Shown here: one piece after another, positions 1 through 7,127 of the stretch | Position numbering within the stretch: position 1 is the first letter of the stretch | How the letters are laid out: each line of letters begins with the position of its first letter | Assembly (NCBI GenBank): GCA_013695195.1 | Contig: JACDAY010000036.1 | Span: 1-10,630, forward strand | DNA from: Blastocatellia bacterium | GTDB lineage: Bacteria; Acidobacteriota; Blastocatellia; Pyrinomonadales; Pyrinomonadaceae | Direction of reading: 5' to 3' | Length of the DNA stretch: 10,630 bases | Translations under genes and position numbers: made by a program | Notes under the pieces: model-generated | Database searches by the model: none | What the model saw: the letters and a program-made list of their open reading frames with translations, nothing else | What the model was told of the DNA's origin: nothing

Positions 1-5
1 GCACA

Positions 6-89
6 AACATATCGCTGCTATGCAGCTCGAACCGTTTTCTAACGATCTTTCAACAATCATAACGCTCCAATGGAGCTAAATATGTTATG
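6..89. repeat. paired REP/MITE-like hairpins
   Basis: Two 20-nt copies lie 50 nt apart (8-27 and 58-77) and match at 16 of 20 positions. Each forms a 5-bp hairpin with a 3-nt loop: GCTGC-TAT-GCAGC at 14-26 and GCTCC-AAT-GGAGC at 64-76. Two of the four differences are a paired swap (G17/C23 becomes C67/G73), so the stem is kept. The pair is bracketed by a 7-nt inverted repeat, AACATAT at 6-12 and ATATGTT at 80-86. CATAAC (58-63) also pairs with GTTATG (84-89) around the second hairpin. No gene is visible in 1-149. The layout is that of REP/BIME or short MITE elements; family membership is inferred. Confidence 0.6.
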
Positions 90-149
90 TCGACAGAACT
101 TAATGCAAGGCACACCGCCATCGTTCAGAATAAGTGCCTGTATATTCCG

Positions 150-2015
150 TTATTGCAAATCCGCATTCAAATAGCCGCGATAAAGCCTTTTTTGCTCGTC
201 GGTCGGCGTGTTCACCGGTGAAAATGCATATTCGTTTCTAGGATCGCTTCCTAGCGTGAAGGGCATTTCGCGAATCTTGTCAAATCGAAATATAGTCAAC
301 TTCACTTTGTCATTCGGCTTTCTCTCTCCTATATAAGTTTGCAGAAAGCTTTGACTTGCCCGATACCCGTCTATCGCAATGATCTGGTCGCCAGTGTTCA
401 AACCCTGTTCGTAAGCCGGCGTGTTCGCCGGAATCGAACGAATCGTCAATCTGCCGTCCTGCTCGGCGGTGTCGGCACCGATGTAAGCTTTCTCTCTGCC
501 CGGCTCAGTTATTGCAAGTTGAAGGCCGACGCCGCTGACGATCCCGGAAAAATCAATTTCCGCTTCACCGCGAACATATTTAGAGAAAAAATCGTCCAGG
601 CTCTTTCCGGCCATCATTTCGGCTGCTTTCTGAAAATCCTCGGGTGTATAATTTCTATTCTTTTTGTAAAATTCGTCATAGAGGTGCCGCAGCACATCGT
701 CCATCGACTTCCTTCCGCCGGACGCCGTGCGTATCGTAATATCGAGCATCATGCTGACGATCTCGCCTTTGTCATAATATGAGATCTGGTTATTTACGGC
801 GTTTTCGTCCTGCCTGTAATATTTGATCCAGGCATCCATGCTCGCTTCTTCCAGACTAGTCTCGAACCGGCCCGGCCGTGCCTGCAGCTGCTCGATCATC
901 GAAGCTTTTCCTTCAAGAAACTCCTTGTCGGTGATCAACCCCGCACGCCGAAGCAAGATGCCTTCATAATAAGCAGTCGTTCCCTCGGCAACCCATAGAA
1001 GCTTTGTATAGTTCTCATTTTCGTAGTCAAACGGCCCGAGTGCGTCGGGACGAATCCGTTTGACGTTCCAGAGATGGAAATACTCGTGCGCGACAAGATT
1101 CAAAAAACTCTTGTAACGGGAGTCCGGCTTAAAGCCGAAGCGGTTCCACTGCAAGGCGGTCGAATTCAAATGCTCGAGCCCGCCACCGCCGCGAAGATTT
1201 AAGATGAATAAATAATCTTCGACAGGCAGTTCCCCAAATATCTTGACGCCCTCTTCAGCTATTTTGGCCGTGTCCTCGGCAATTTTCTTGAGGTCGTAGT
1301 TTCCTTCGCCTGTAACAACGAACCGGTGCGGCTTGCCCTGAACATTAAACGAAATCTCATTGAAGTTACTCACTTCGAACGGTGAATCATAAAGGACATC
1401 GAAATTCGCCGCTCGAAATGTATTTGTTCGCCCTGTTGCCGCCGGCAAACCGGTTGCAATTTTCCAGTTGCCGTATGGGTTTACAGTAACGGTCGAAGCG
1501 GCCGCGAGTTGGCCTTTTGGAAACATCAGAAGAGCAGTGTTATTCCAAAATGCGTGCTCGTCGTTCAATTCATTGGTCCTGACCGTAAGCTCATTTGAGT
1601 AGACACGGTATGACGCGACGACTTCATTTACGCCTTTTGTATCAATTTGCCAGGTGTTTTTGTTCAGTTTTCGCCACTGCAATGGGCGGTCGCCGGCGCC
1701 TTTAACGCTAAAATCCTGAACGTGCCGCGCGTATTCGCGGACAAGATAGCTTCCCGGCGTCCATACGGGCATTTTGAGCTCGGCTTTATCCGGCGCCTGA
1801 CGCCACTTCAGACGCATTTCGACCTCAAGAAGATGCGTCGAAGGCTTCGGCATCGAAACCGTATATACGATCTCGGGCGAAACGCGCTGCGACGCTGTCT
1901 GTTGAGTTCTTGTAGCTGCGGCTCGTTTCTTCTGAGCCGGCGTTTCCTGGTACATAAAAAAAATGGCTGCGGCGATGAAGATCAGTATAGCTCTTTGACT
2001 AAAATTTCGTTGCAT
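150..2015 (-). CDS. secreted M61-family (glycyl aminopeptidase-like) metallopeptidase with C-terminal PDZ domain
   Basis: A 621-residue protein with an N-terminal hydrophobic signal segment (about residues 9-21, likely cleavage near the A-Q at 27-28), so it probably acts in the periplasm or outside the cell. Residues about 45-215 form the beta-rich N-terminal domain of M61 peptidases. The catalytic gluzincin region has GGLEH (278-282), the zinc motif HEYFH (310-314) followed by LWNVKRIRP, and the third ligand Glu344 in WVAEGTTAYYE. A PDZ domain occupies about 500-588 and contains an NTPAYEQGLNTGDQI segment. All expected catalytic residues are present and the length is normal for the family. 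Known members cleave N-terminal Gly or Ala; the substrate here is unknown. The ATG at 2015 has a GGGGAG about 12 nt upstream, rather distant for a ribosome site. It is divergent from the Uma2 gene and stands alone on its strand. Confidence 0.93.
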   Translation of the reverse strand: MQRNFSQRAILIFIAAAIFFMYQETPAQKKRAAATRTQQTASQRVSPEIVYTVSMPKPSTHLLEVEMRLKWRQAPDKAELKMPVWTPGSYLVREYARHVQDFSVKGAGDRPLQWRKLNKNTWQIDTKGVNEVVASYRVYSNELTVRTNELNDEHAFWNNTALLMFPKGQLAAASTVTVNPYGNWKIATGLPAATGRTNTFRAANFDVLYDSPFEVSNFNEISFNVQGKPHRFVVTGEGNYDLKKIAEDTAKIAEEGVKIFGELPVEDYLFILNLRGGGGLEHLNSTALQWNRFGFKPDSRYKSFLNLVAHEYFHLWNVKRIRPDALGPFDYENENYTKLLWVAEGTTAYYEGILLRRAGLITDKEFLEGKASMIEQLQARPGRFETSLEEASMDAWIKYYRQDENAVNNQISYYDKGEIVSMMLDITIRTASGGRKSMDDVLRHLYDEFYKKNRNYTPEDFQKAAEMMAGKSLDDFFSKYVRGEAEIDFSGIVSGVGLQLAITEPGREKAYIGADTAEQDGRLTIRSIPANTPAYEQGLNTGDQIIAIDGYRASQSFLQTYIGERKPNDKVKLTIFRFDKIREMPFTLGSDPRNEYAFSPVNTPTDEQKRLYRGYLNADLQ

Positions 2016-2055
2016 TGGTCTGGTAAACTCCCCGGTGTGTTATGTTGTAGTCTCT

Positions 2056-2084
2056 ATTCTACTATGAATGAGAATTTTGCTAAA
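2056..2084 (-). promoter_or_regulatory. possible promoter of the M61 peptidase gene
   Basis: On the minus strand TAGAAT (2056-2061) is a 5/6 match to the -10 box. With a 17-nt spacer, TTTAGC (2079-2084) is a poor -35 candidate (3/6). Transcription would start near 2049, leaving a leader of about 34 nt. The site overlaps the proposed -10 of the divergent Uma2 gene, so the two promoters could compete. Based on hexamers only. Confidence 0.3.
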
Positions 2085-2092
2085 ATTCCGCT
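2079..2092 (+). promoter_or_regulatory. possible extended -10 promoter giving a leaderless Uma2 transcript
   Basis: TGC followed by TAAAAT (2079-2086) matches an extended -10 element (TGn plus 5/6 of TATAAT). It ends only 6 nt before the ATG at 2093, so transcription would begin at or next to the start codon. No Shine-Dalgarno sequence lies upstream of that ATG, which fits a leaderless message. No good -35 is visible, as is usual for extended -10 promoters. Confidence 0.35.
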
Positions 2093-2677
2093 ATGGGACT
2101 GCCTAAATTAAAAACCAAGATCAGCGTCGAAGATTATCTCGAAGGTGAAATGATCAGTCCGACAAAGCATGAGTATATAGAAGGCGAAGTTTATGCTATG
2201 GCCGGGGCGAGCGACAATCACAGTAGAATTGTCACTGCCCTGATCACTTTATTATCCACTCATCTTCGTAATTCGAAATGTGAACCCTTTTCCAACGACA
2301 TTAAAGTGCGGGTAACGAAAACAGTTTATTATTATCCTGATGTCCTCGTATCGTGCGAGGAAAATCCCGAGGACCCATACTTTCGTAATCAGCCGATTCT
2401 TATAATAGAGGTGACCTCGCCGTCGACAGAAAATATCGACCGCCGCGAAAAACTTCTCTTCTATCAACAGATGCCGAGCGTTCACGAATACGTTATCGTC
2501 GATCAGCACAGGATGAACGTAGAGGTGCATCGGCGCCAGCCGAATGGCGGCTGGATAACCTATTATTTTAACGAGCGTAGCGAGATTGTTGAGCTGGCTT
2601 CGGTCGAACTGTCGATTCCCCTGCCGGAACTTTACCGCCGCGTTCAATTCGAAAAAAATGGAAGCCGAGAAAGCTAA
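2093..2677 (+). CDS. Uma2 family (DUF820) putative restriction-endonuclease-fold protein
   Basis: A 194-residue protein of the Uma2/DUF820 family, which adopts the PD-(D/E)xK nuclease fold. The family's hallmarks are in order: an N-terminal YLEGEMISPTKHEYIEGEVY segment, then YPDVLVS with Asp83, ILIIEVTSPSTE with Glu106, and DRREK with Lys120, followed by VHEYVIVDQ. The candidate catalytic triad is therefore D83, E106 and K120, apparently intact. Length is normal for the family. Members are very numerous in Cyanobacteria, Chloroflexi and Acidobacteria and mostly have no established function; nuclease activity is predicted from the fold. There is no ribosome site upstream. The last 20 bp overlap the MFS transporter start, so the two are probably co-transcribed, although a functional link is not evident. 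Confidence 0.9.
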   Translation: MGLPKLKTKISVEDYLEGEMISPTKHEYIEGEVYAMAGASDNHSRIVTALITLLSTHLRNSKCEPFSNDIKVRVTKTVYYYPDVLVSCEENPEDPYFRNQPILIIEVTSPSTENIDRREKLLFYQQMPSVHEYVIVDQHRMNVEVHRRQPNGGWITYYFNERSEIVELASVELSIPLPELYRRVQFEKNGSRES

Positions 2678-3902
2678 CGAAAAGTTCTTCACGACACCGC
2701 TCATCATAATTTTCGTTACCGTATTTATCGACCTTGTCGGCTTCGGAATGGTCATTCCGATACTTCCGTTTTACGCCGAAACTGCTCCCTTCAACGCCAC
2801 GCCGTTCGAGATCGGGATATTGTTCTCTATTTATTCGTGGATGCAGTTTTTCTTTTCGCCGGTTCTCGGCCGGCTTTCCGATAAATATGGCCGGCGGCCG
2901 ATCCTATTTTTCAGCCTGCTCGGCTCGGCAGTCGGCTATTTTGTTATCGGCTTTGCGAGTACGCTTTTTATGGTGTTTCTCGGACGGGTCATCGGCGGGA
3001 TAACCGGTGGAAATATCTCGGCCGCTCAGGCCTACATCGCTGATATTACGACCAAGGAGAACCGTGCGCGGGGCATGGGCCTTTTCGGAGCGGCTTTCGG
3101 GCTCGGATTTATTTTAGGCCCGGCGATCGCGGGAATATTGAGCAAATACGGCGTGCACGTCCCGTTTTATTTTGCCGCCGTTCTTTCGCTTGCAAATGCC
3201 GTCGCCCTTTATTTTATTTTGCCTGAATCATTGAAGACGGGCGCTCGAACAGTTTTACCCGAGCGAAAAAATCGGCTGCTCGAGCTTTTTGAATCGCTAA
3301 AGGATAAAGAGTTCCGCGTTATCAATTTGGTGTATTTCCTGTTGATAACGGCCTTTTCGATAATGACTTATGCCTTTGTTTTATATACTGCATTTCGTTT
3401 TGGCTATAACGCGGAGCAGAATGGATATCTTTTTGCGTATGTCGGTTTTATAGCAATAATCGCTCAGGGATTTTTATTCAGCCGTTTAGTAAAAAGGTTC
3501 GGCGAGTCGAATTTGGTCACGGTCGGATGCTTTTTGATGTGTGCCAGCCTGTTAGCGGTGCCTCTTGTCGGGCCTCAATTTGGGGGACTGATCGGCCTGC
3601 TTGTCGGGATGGCGTTCTTGTCTTTTGGAAACTCTCTTGCGTCGCCGGCATTAACAAGTCTTGCGTCAAAAACCGCCGGCGAACACGAACAAGGCCGGGC
3701 GATGGGAATTATGCAGTCCGGCGCCAGCCTGGCACGGGCAATCGGCCCGATAATAGGCGGAGTTTTGCTTAATAACGCGATGGATAAGCTTGACGATTTC
3801 ACGCTTTACCTAACCTTCTGGGCGGCATCGGCGATAATGTTCGTTGCATTTTTGACGGCGGTTTATTCGTTTAGAATGATGAAAGCGCAAACGGTAAGTT
3901 GA
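2658..3902 (+). CDS. MFS transporter, TetA/TCR-like drug:H+ antiporter family
   Basis: A 414-residue inner-membrane transporter with about 12 hydrophobic segments. TM1 carries FIDLVGFGMVIPILPFY (23-39), the acidic TM1 signature of the TetA-like DHA1 group. Motif A is GRLSDKYGRRP (71-81) in the loop after TM2, and a motif C-like GFILGPAIAGI sits at 150-160 in TM5, a mark of antiporters. A charged loop (about 194-220) separates the two six-helix halves. I place the start at the ATG at 2658; the frame is open from an ATG at 2586, but that extension would be a polar, cysteine-containing tail inside the Uma2 gene and unlike the family. The start overlaps Uma2 by 20 bp with no clear Shine-Dalgarno site, suggesting translational coupling. 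Substrate is unknown; it should not be read as a proven tetracycline pump. Confidence 0.9.
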   Translation: MEAEKANEKFFTTPLIIIFVTVFIDLVGFGMVIPILPFYAETAPFNATPFEIGILFSIYSWMQFFFSPVLGRLSDKYGRRPILFFSLLGSAVGYFVIGFASTLFMVFLGRVIGGITGGNISAAQAYIADITTKENRARGMGLFGAAFGLGFILGPAIAGILSKYGVHVPFYFAAVLSLANAVALYFILPESLKTGARTVLPERKNRLLELFESLKDKEFRVINLVYFLLITAFSIMTYAFVLYTAFRFGYNAEQNGYLFAYVGFIAIIAQGFLFSRLVKRFGESNLVTVGCFLMCASLLAVPLVGPQFGGLIGLLVGMAFLSFGNSLASPALTSLASKTAGEHEQGRAMGIMQSGASLARAIGPIIGGVLLNNAMDKLDDFTLYLTFWAASAIMFVAFLTAVYSFRMMKAQTVS

Positions 3903-3903
3903 T

Positions 3904-6870
3904 TTAGCTGACGGCACGCCGCTGGCGCTGCATATTTGCCGCGGGAAAAACTAAACGGAAAGTCGTTCCATTACCATTTTCACTGCGGGCTTCTATGCTG
4001 CCCTCGTGTTCCTGAACTATTCCATACGAAACCGCCAGACCCAGGCCCGTGCCGTTTCCCACGCCTTTAGTCGTAAAAAACGGATCGAAGATTTTGTTTA
4101 GGTTTTCAGGAGCGATTCCCTCGCCCGTATCGGAAACCTCAATGCAGACTTCGTTTTCTTCATTTACACCCGTTTCAAGAGTGATTTGTCCGCCGTCAAA
4201 CATCGCGTCCCGCGCGTTAAGTATCAAATTTGTAAACACCTGCTGCAGCTTCCCCGCGTTCGCATATATTTTCGGCGGTTTATTCGTATAGCTTTTTAAA
4301 ATTTTGACATTGGATTTTCTGAGTTGCGGCTCGAGAAGTTGGAGAGTGTCGTCCAGCAATTTATTGATATCGATCTCGGCGGATTCGATCGCACTACCGG
4401 TGCGCGAGAAATTAAGGAGATTTCCGACAATGTTGGTTGCCCGGTCCGTCTGCCTCTGCATTTTTTGCAGGAGAGCATGTTTAGGATCGGTATCGGGAAT
4501 CATTCCGAGCAGCATCTGCGTGTAGCTCGAAACTCCGGTCAACGGCGTGTTGACCTCATGTGCAACCCCTGCCGCAAGGAGCCCGATACTTGAAAGCTTT
4601 TCGCTCTGCTGCAGCGTTTCTTCGAGTTTTACGCGGGATGATACATTTTCAAATACAATAATAGCCCCTGTTTGGGCATTTGAAACAGATCGAAGCGGTG
4701 CGACGGCGACATTTAAGATGAGCGATCTGCCGCTGAAATCATAAGTATGGAGCTTGTATGCGTTTCGGATCTCCGTCAGATGCCACTTCGATTTGCCAAG
4801 AATGTTCGAAAGATTCAATGCAAAACTTTCATCAAAGATCTCTTCCACAAGCTTTCCGATCGCCTGCTCGCGCCGCAGTCCGATCATTTCCTCGAATGTC
4901 GAATTGCAGCGGATAATTCGTCCGTTCTCATCAACCGCCAATAGGCCTACATTGACCGATTCGACTATCGATTCGTTAAATTCCTTAAGAAGAGCAAGTT
5001 CTTCAGTATGTTCCTGTTGTTCCTGATACAGCCGGCTGTTCTCGATAGCCACGGCAATATAGCCCGAAACGGTCCGCAAAATCTCAAGATCCTCCGAGGA
5101 AAGCAAGGATCCGTCGCTTCCGCGTCCAAGCCCGATAACCGCAACCATCTTGGAACGCACGACGCACGGCACAAAATAGTGAAGCTCCTTGCGCACGGGT
5201 TTCCTGCCGTTTCCATTGCCAAAAGATGCGCTATGTTCTTCTTCCTGTGGATCGAACTCGTCGGCACGAACAATTCCTTTCTCGGCCGATTTTTGCCGAA
5301 TCATCTGCCGAAAATCAGCAGGAATTTTGTAGGCTTCGCTCAATCCCGCCGATTTTGCTAACTTATAATGAACTTTCGAGCCTTCTTCTTCGATGAAAAC
5401 AGCCACCTTTTCAACATCGAGCACCTGTTTCAGCCTTTCGATCAAACCTTCGAGCAGCGGCTCCATCGCTGTCGTCGCCGAAAGCGTTCGGCCAAAATCC
5501 AACAGGCCGTTTCGCAAATCGTAACGTTTTCCGTAAAAGAAGCGTTCGGCGCGTTCCTGCAAAAAATTCTTGAGCGGTTCACTGAGCATAACAATCCCGG
5601 CCATCGCTATGATCGCGATCAAAGCACGCAATGTTATTTCCGTATTAGATAAATTATTGCCGACAGCGAGAAAAACCAGTCCCAATGCAACGGCGCCGAT
5701 CATCATCGCTATTGCGATCGTAGTCATCGCATAAACAAGAGCCCGCCGAACAACTACATCAACGTCCATCAGACGATAGCGGACTACGGAATGCCCGAAG
5801 CTCAGTGGAATCAATGCTAAGGGCAATGTAGTGAAAACGATCGTGATTCCGTCGTCCGGAAGATAAACAAATCTTTTGGCAATTTGGACTGCAAGTATCG
5901 GCACCACCGACGCCATGGTGCCCCACATTGCCCATTTCAGGCGCTGACGCACCAGCGGTTGTTTGCTGGTGAGAAAACGCCAAAGTAAAACACTCGCACC
6001 CAAGCTTATTCCGGCAACGAAATTGATCAGCAGGGCTTGATTCAGAATAGGGAAAATTTTGTTGTTAGCGGTAAAATTACGAAGGCCAGATGCAAATGCA
6101 TCCACCGGAACTAATTGCGCCAGCGAAAAGAACAACACTGCAAGAACTATCAGCGAAGCAGGCAAATACAATACATACGTCTTCCAACGCGGCTCATCAA
6201 AAACCTCGCTCCTGACTGGATATCGCAGGCAAAAATGCAGAAAAAGCGGTGCAAACAAAGCGAATGCTATATCGTCCAAAAGATTGACAGCCAAATCGAA
6301 ATCCTGACCTAAATTCAGGGATCTGTAAACGTGAAAAACAAAAGCCGTAAGACAAATAGTGGCAAAATGCAGAATGAAAGGAGAGCGACTTCCTTGTTTG
6401 AAAAGAACGAACACCCCTACGCCGAGCCAAATTATACCTACGAAAGTAAGAAGGACTATTGACGATGTCCAACGCGGCAGCGTATCGATATTCTTAAGAT
6501 CCGCGTAGTAAAAGTTGTTTGCAAAAGAATAAGACGATTTTTGATAATAGTAAGTTAAGCTTCCGCCTACGCCGGCCGCATCAAGATACATCGGCACATC
6601 TGCGGGGGAAACAATTTCATCAAATGTTTCACCGTCGAGGCTGATGGTGAATAGCTTGTCGCCCGGAGAAATCCCCGCCCGCGATGCCGCGAGTCCCGGC
6701 AGCACTTTTTCTGCATAGATGCCGTCAGACTTTTGAGCCCATAGTACGCCGTCCGTCGGAGCTAATTCGCCGGAAGCACGCTGAGAAAGATTGAGCGCTC
6801 CGCCGGCGACGAATAAAACCGTCGCCACAAGCCATATCAAACTCCAACTTGTCAGCACTTTTCCCTTCAT
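3904..6870 (-). CDS. membrane sensor histidine kinase: PDZ-like, multi-TM, GAF, PAS, HisKA, HATPase
   Basis: A 988-residue kinase. In order: TM1 (about 5-28); an extracytoplasmic PDZ-like domain (about 38-112) with GLAASRAGISPGDKL; about eight or nine further TM segments (about 135-431); a GAF domain (about 459-613); a PAS domain (about 623-743); HisKA with phospho-accepting His771 in AHEVNTPL; and HATPase_c with NARDA (Asn885), DTGEGI (from Asp914), FDPFF (928-932) and GTGLGL (940-945). All kinase boxes are intact and resemble NtrB/ZraS-type kinases. The ATG at 6870 is preferred because a short basic n-region leads into TM1. A TTG at 6921 would add 17 polar residues, and neither start has a well-placed ribosome site. 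No response regulator lies nearby, so it is an orphan here; ligand and target are unknown. Its stop lies one base from the converging MFS stop. Confidence 0.92.
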   Translation of the reverse strand: MKGKVLTSWSLIWLVATVLFVAGGALNLSQRASGELAPTDGVLWAQKSDGIYAEKVLPGLAASRAGISPGDKLFTISLDGETFDEIVSPADVPMYLDAAGVGGSLTYYYQKSSYSFANNFYYADLKNIDTLPRWTSSIVLLTFVGIIWLGVGVFVLFKQGSRSPFILHFATICLTAFVFHVYRSLNLGQDFDLAVNLLDDIAFALFAPLFLHFCLRYPVRSEVFDEPRWKTYVLYLPASLIVLAVLFFSLAQLVPVDAFASGLRNFTANNKIFPILNQALLINFVAGISLGASVLLWRFLTSKQPLVRQRLKWAMWGTMASVVPILAVQIAKRFVYLPDDGITIVFTTLPLALIPLSFGHSVVRYRLMDVDVVVRRALVYAMTTIAIAMMIGAVALGLVFLAVGNNLSNTEITLRALIAIIAMAGIVMLSEPLKNFLQERAERFFYGKRYDLRNGLLDFGRTLSATTAMEPLLEGLIERLKQVLDVEKVAVFIEEEGSKVHYKLAKSAGLSEAYKIPADFRQMIRQKSAEKGIVRADEFDPQEEEHSASFGNGNGRKPVRKELHYFVPCVVRSKMVAVIGLGRGSDGSLLSSEDLEILRTVSGYIAVAIENSRLYQEQQEHTEELALLKEFNESIVESVNVGLLAVDENGRIIRCNSTFEEMIGLRREQAIGKLVEEIFDESFALNLSNILGKSKWHLTEIRNAYKLHTYDFSGRSLILNVAVAPLRSVSNAQTGAIIVFENVSSRVKLEETLQQSEKLSSIGLLAAGVAHEVNTPLTGVSSYTQMLLGMIPDTDPKHALLQKMQRQTDRATNIVGNLLNFSRTGSAIESAEIDINKLLDDTLQLLEPQLRKSNVKILKSYTNKPPKIYANAGKLQQVFTNLILNARDAMFDGGQITLETGVNEENEVCIEVSDTGEGIAPENLNKIFDPFFTTKGVGNGTGLGLAVSYGIVQEHEGSIEARSENGNGTTFRLVFPAANMQRQRRAVS

Positions 6871-7127
6871 CTGAATCAGGCAAACTCCGCCATTAGTTTT
6901 CGGATGCAAAATTTGTTCCAATAAATAGAGTCGCTCTTCCCGTATTATTGCACCGATATCTACGACACAACCGCGTATTTAGAATAACACGCAGACAGCG
7001 ACGAATATGTCGAATTCAGTTTTTTGTTTATAATCCGAGAATTTGGAGAATTTCAGTCGAAGATTAATGCAGAGAAAATCGGAGATTGGCGAGTAAATCC
7101 ACTGTTGAGCGGTTTATAAATCGCGTC
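6871..7127. other. intergenic spacer between the outer-membrane protein and kinase genes
   Basis: No gene is supported here. The spacer must carry the 3' end of the barrel-protein message and perhaps a kinase promoter. On the minus strand a weak candidate is TTGTGT (6970-6975 region) with AATAAT about 15 nt downstream. On the plus strand a perfect TATAAT stands at 7029-7034 but leads to no open frame. No clear intrinsic terminator follows the barrel gene, so read-through into the kinase is possible. Confidence 0.4.

Noticed and set aside
108..139. AGGCAC/GTGCCT inverted repeat considered as a terminator for the M61 gene
   Set aside because: Only 6 bp with a 20-nt loop and no T run on the minus strand.
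339..782. Plus-strand open frame of 147 codons
   Set aside because: Antisense to the conserved catalytic and PDZ-linked part of the M61 peptidase; composition is not protein-like.
2586..2657. Upstream ATG extending the MFS transporter by 24 residues
   Set aside because: The extension is polar, lies inside the Uma2 coding region and is not typical of TetA-like proteins; the ATG at 2658 gives a normal N-terminus.
6871..6921. TTG start extending the kinase by 17 residues
   Set aside because: Rare start codon, no well-spaced ribosome site and a polar extension before a normal n-region; not excluded, but less likely than the ATG at 6870.
7029..7034. Perfect TATAAT on the plus strand
   Set aside because: No matching -35 at 16-18 nt and no plus-strand gene downstream; the region is AT-rich, so chance is likely. 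An antisense transcript into the barrel gene cannot be ruled out.
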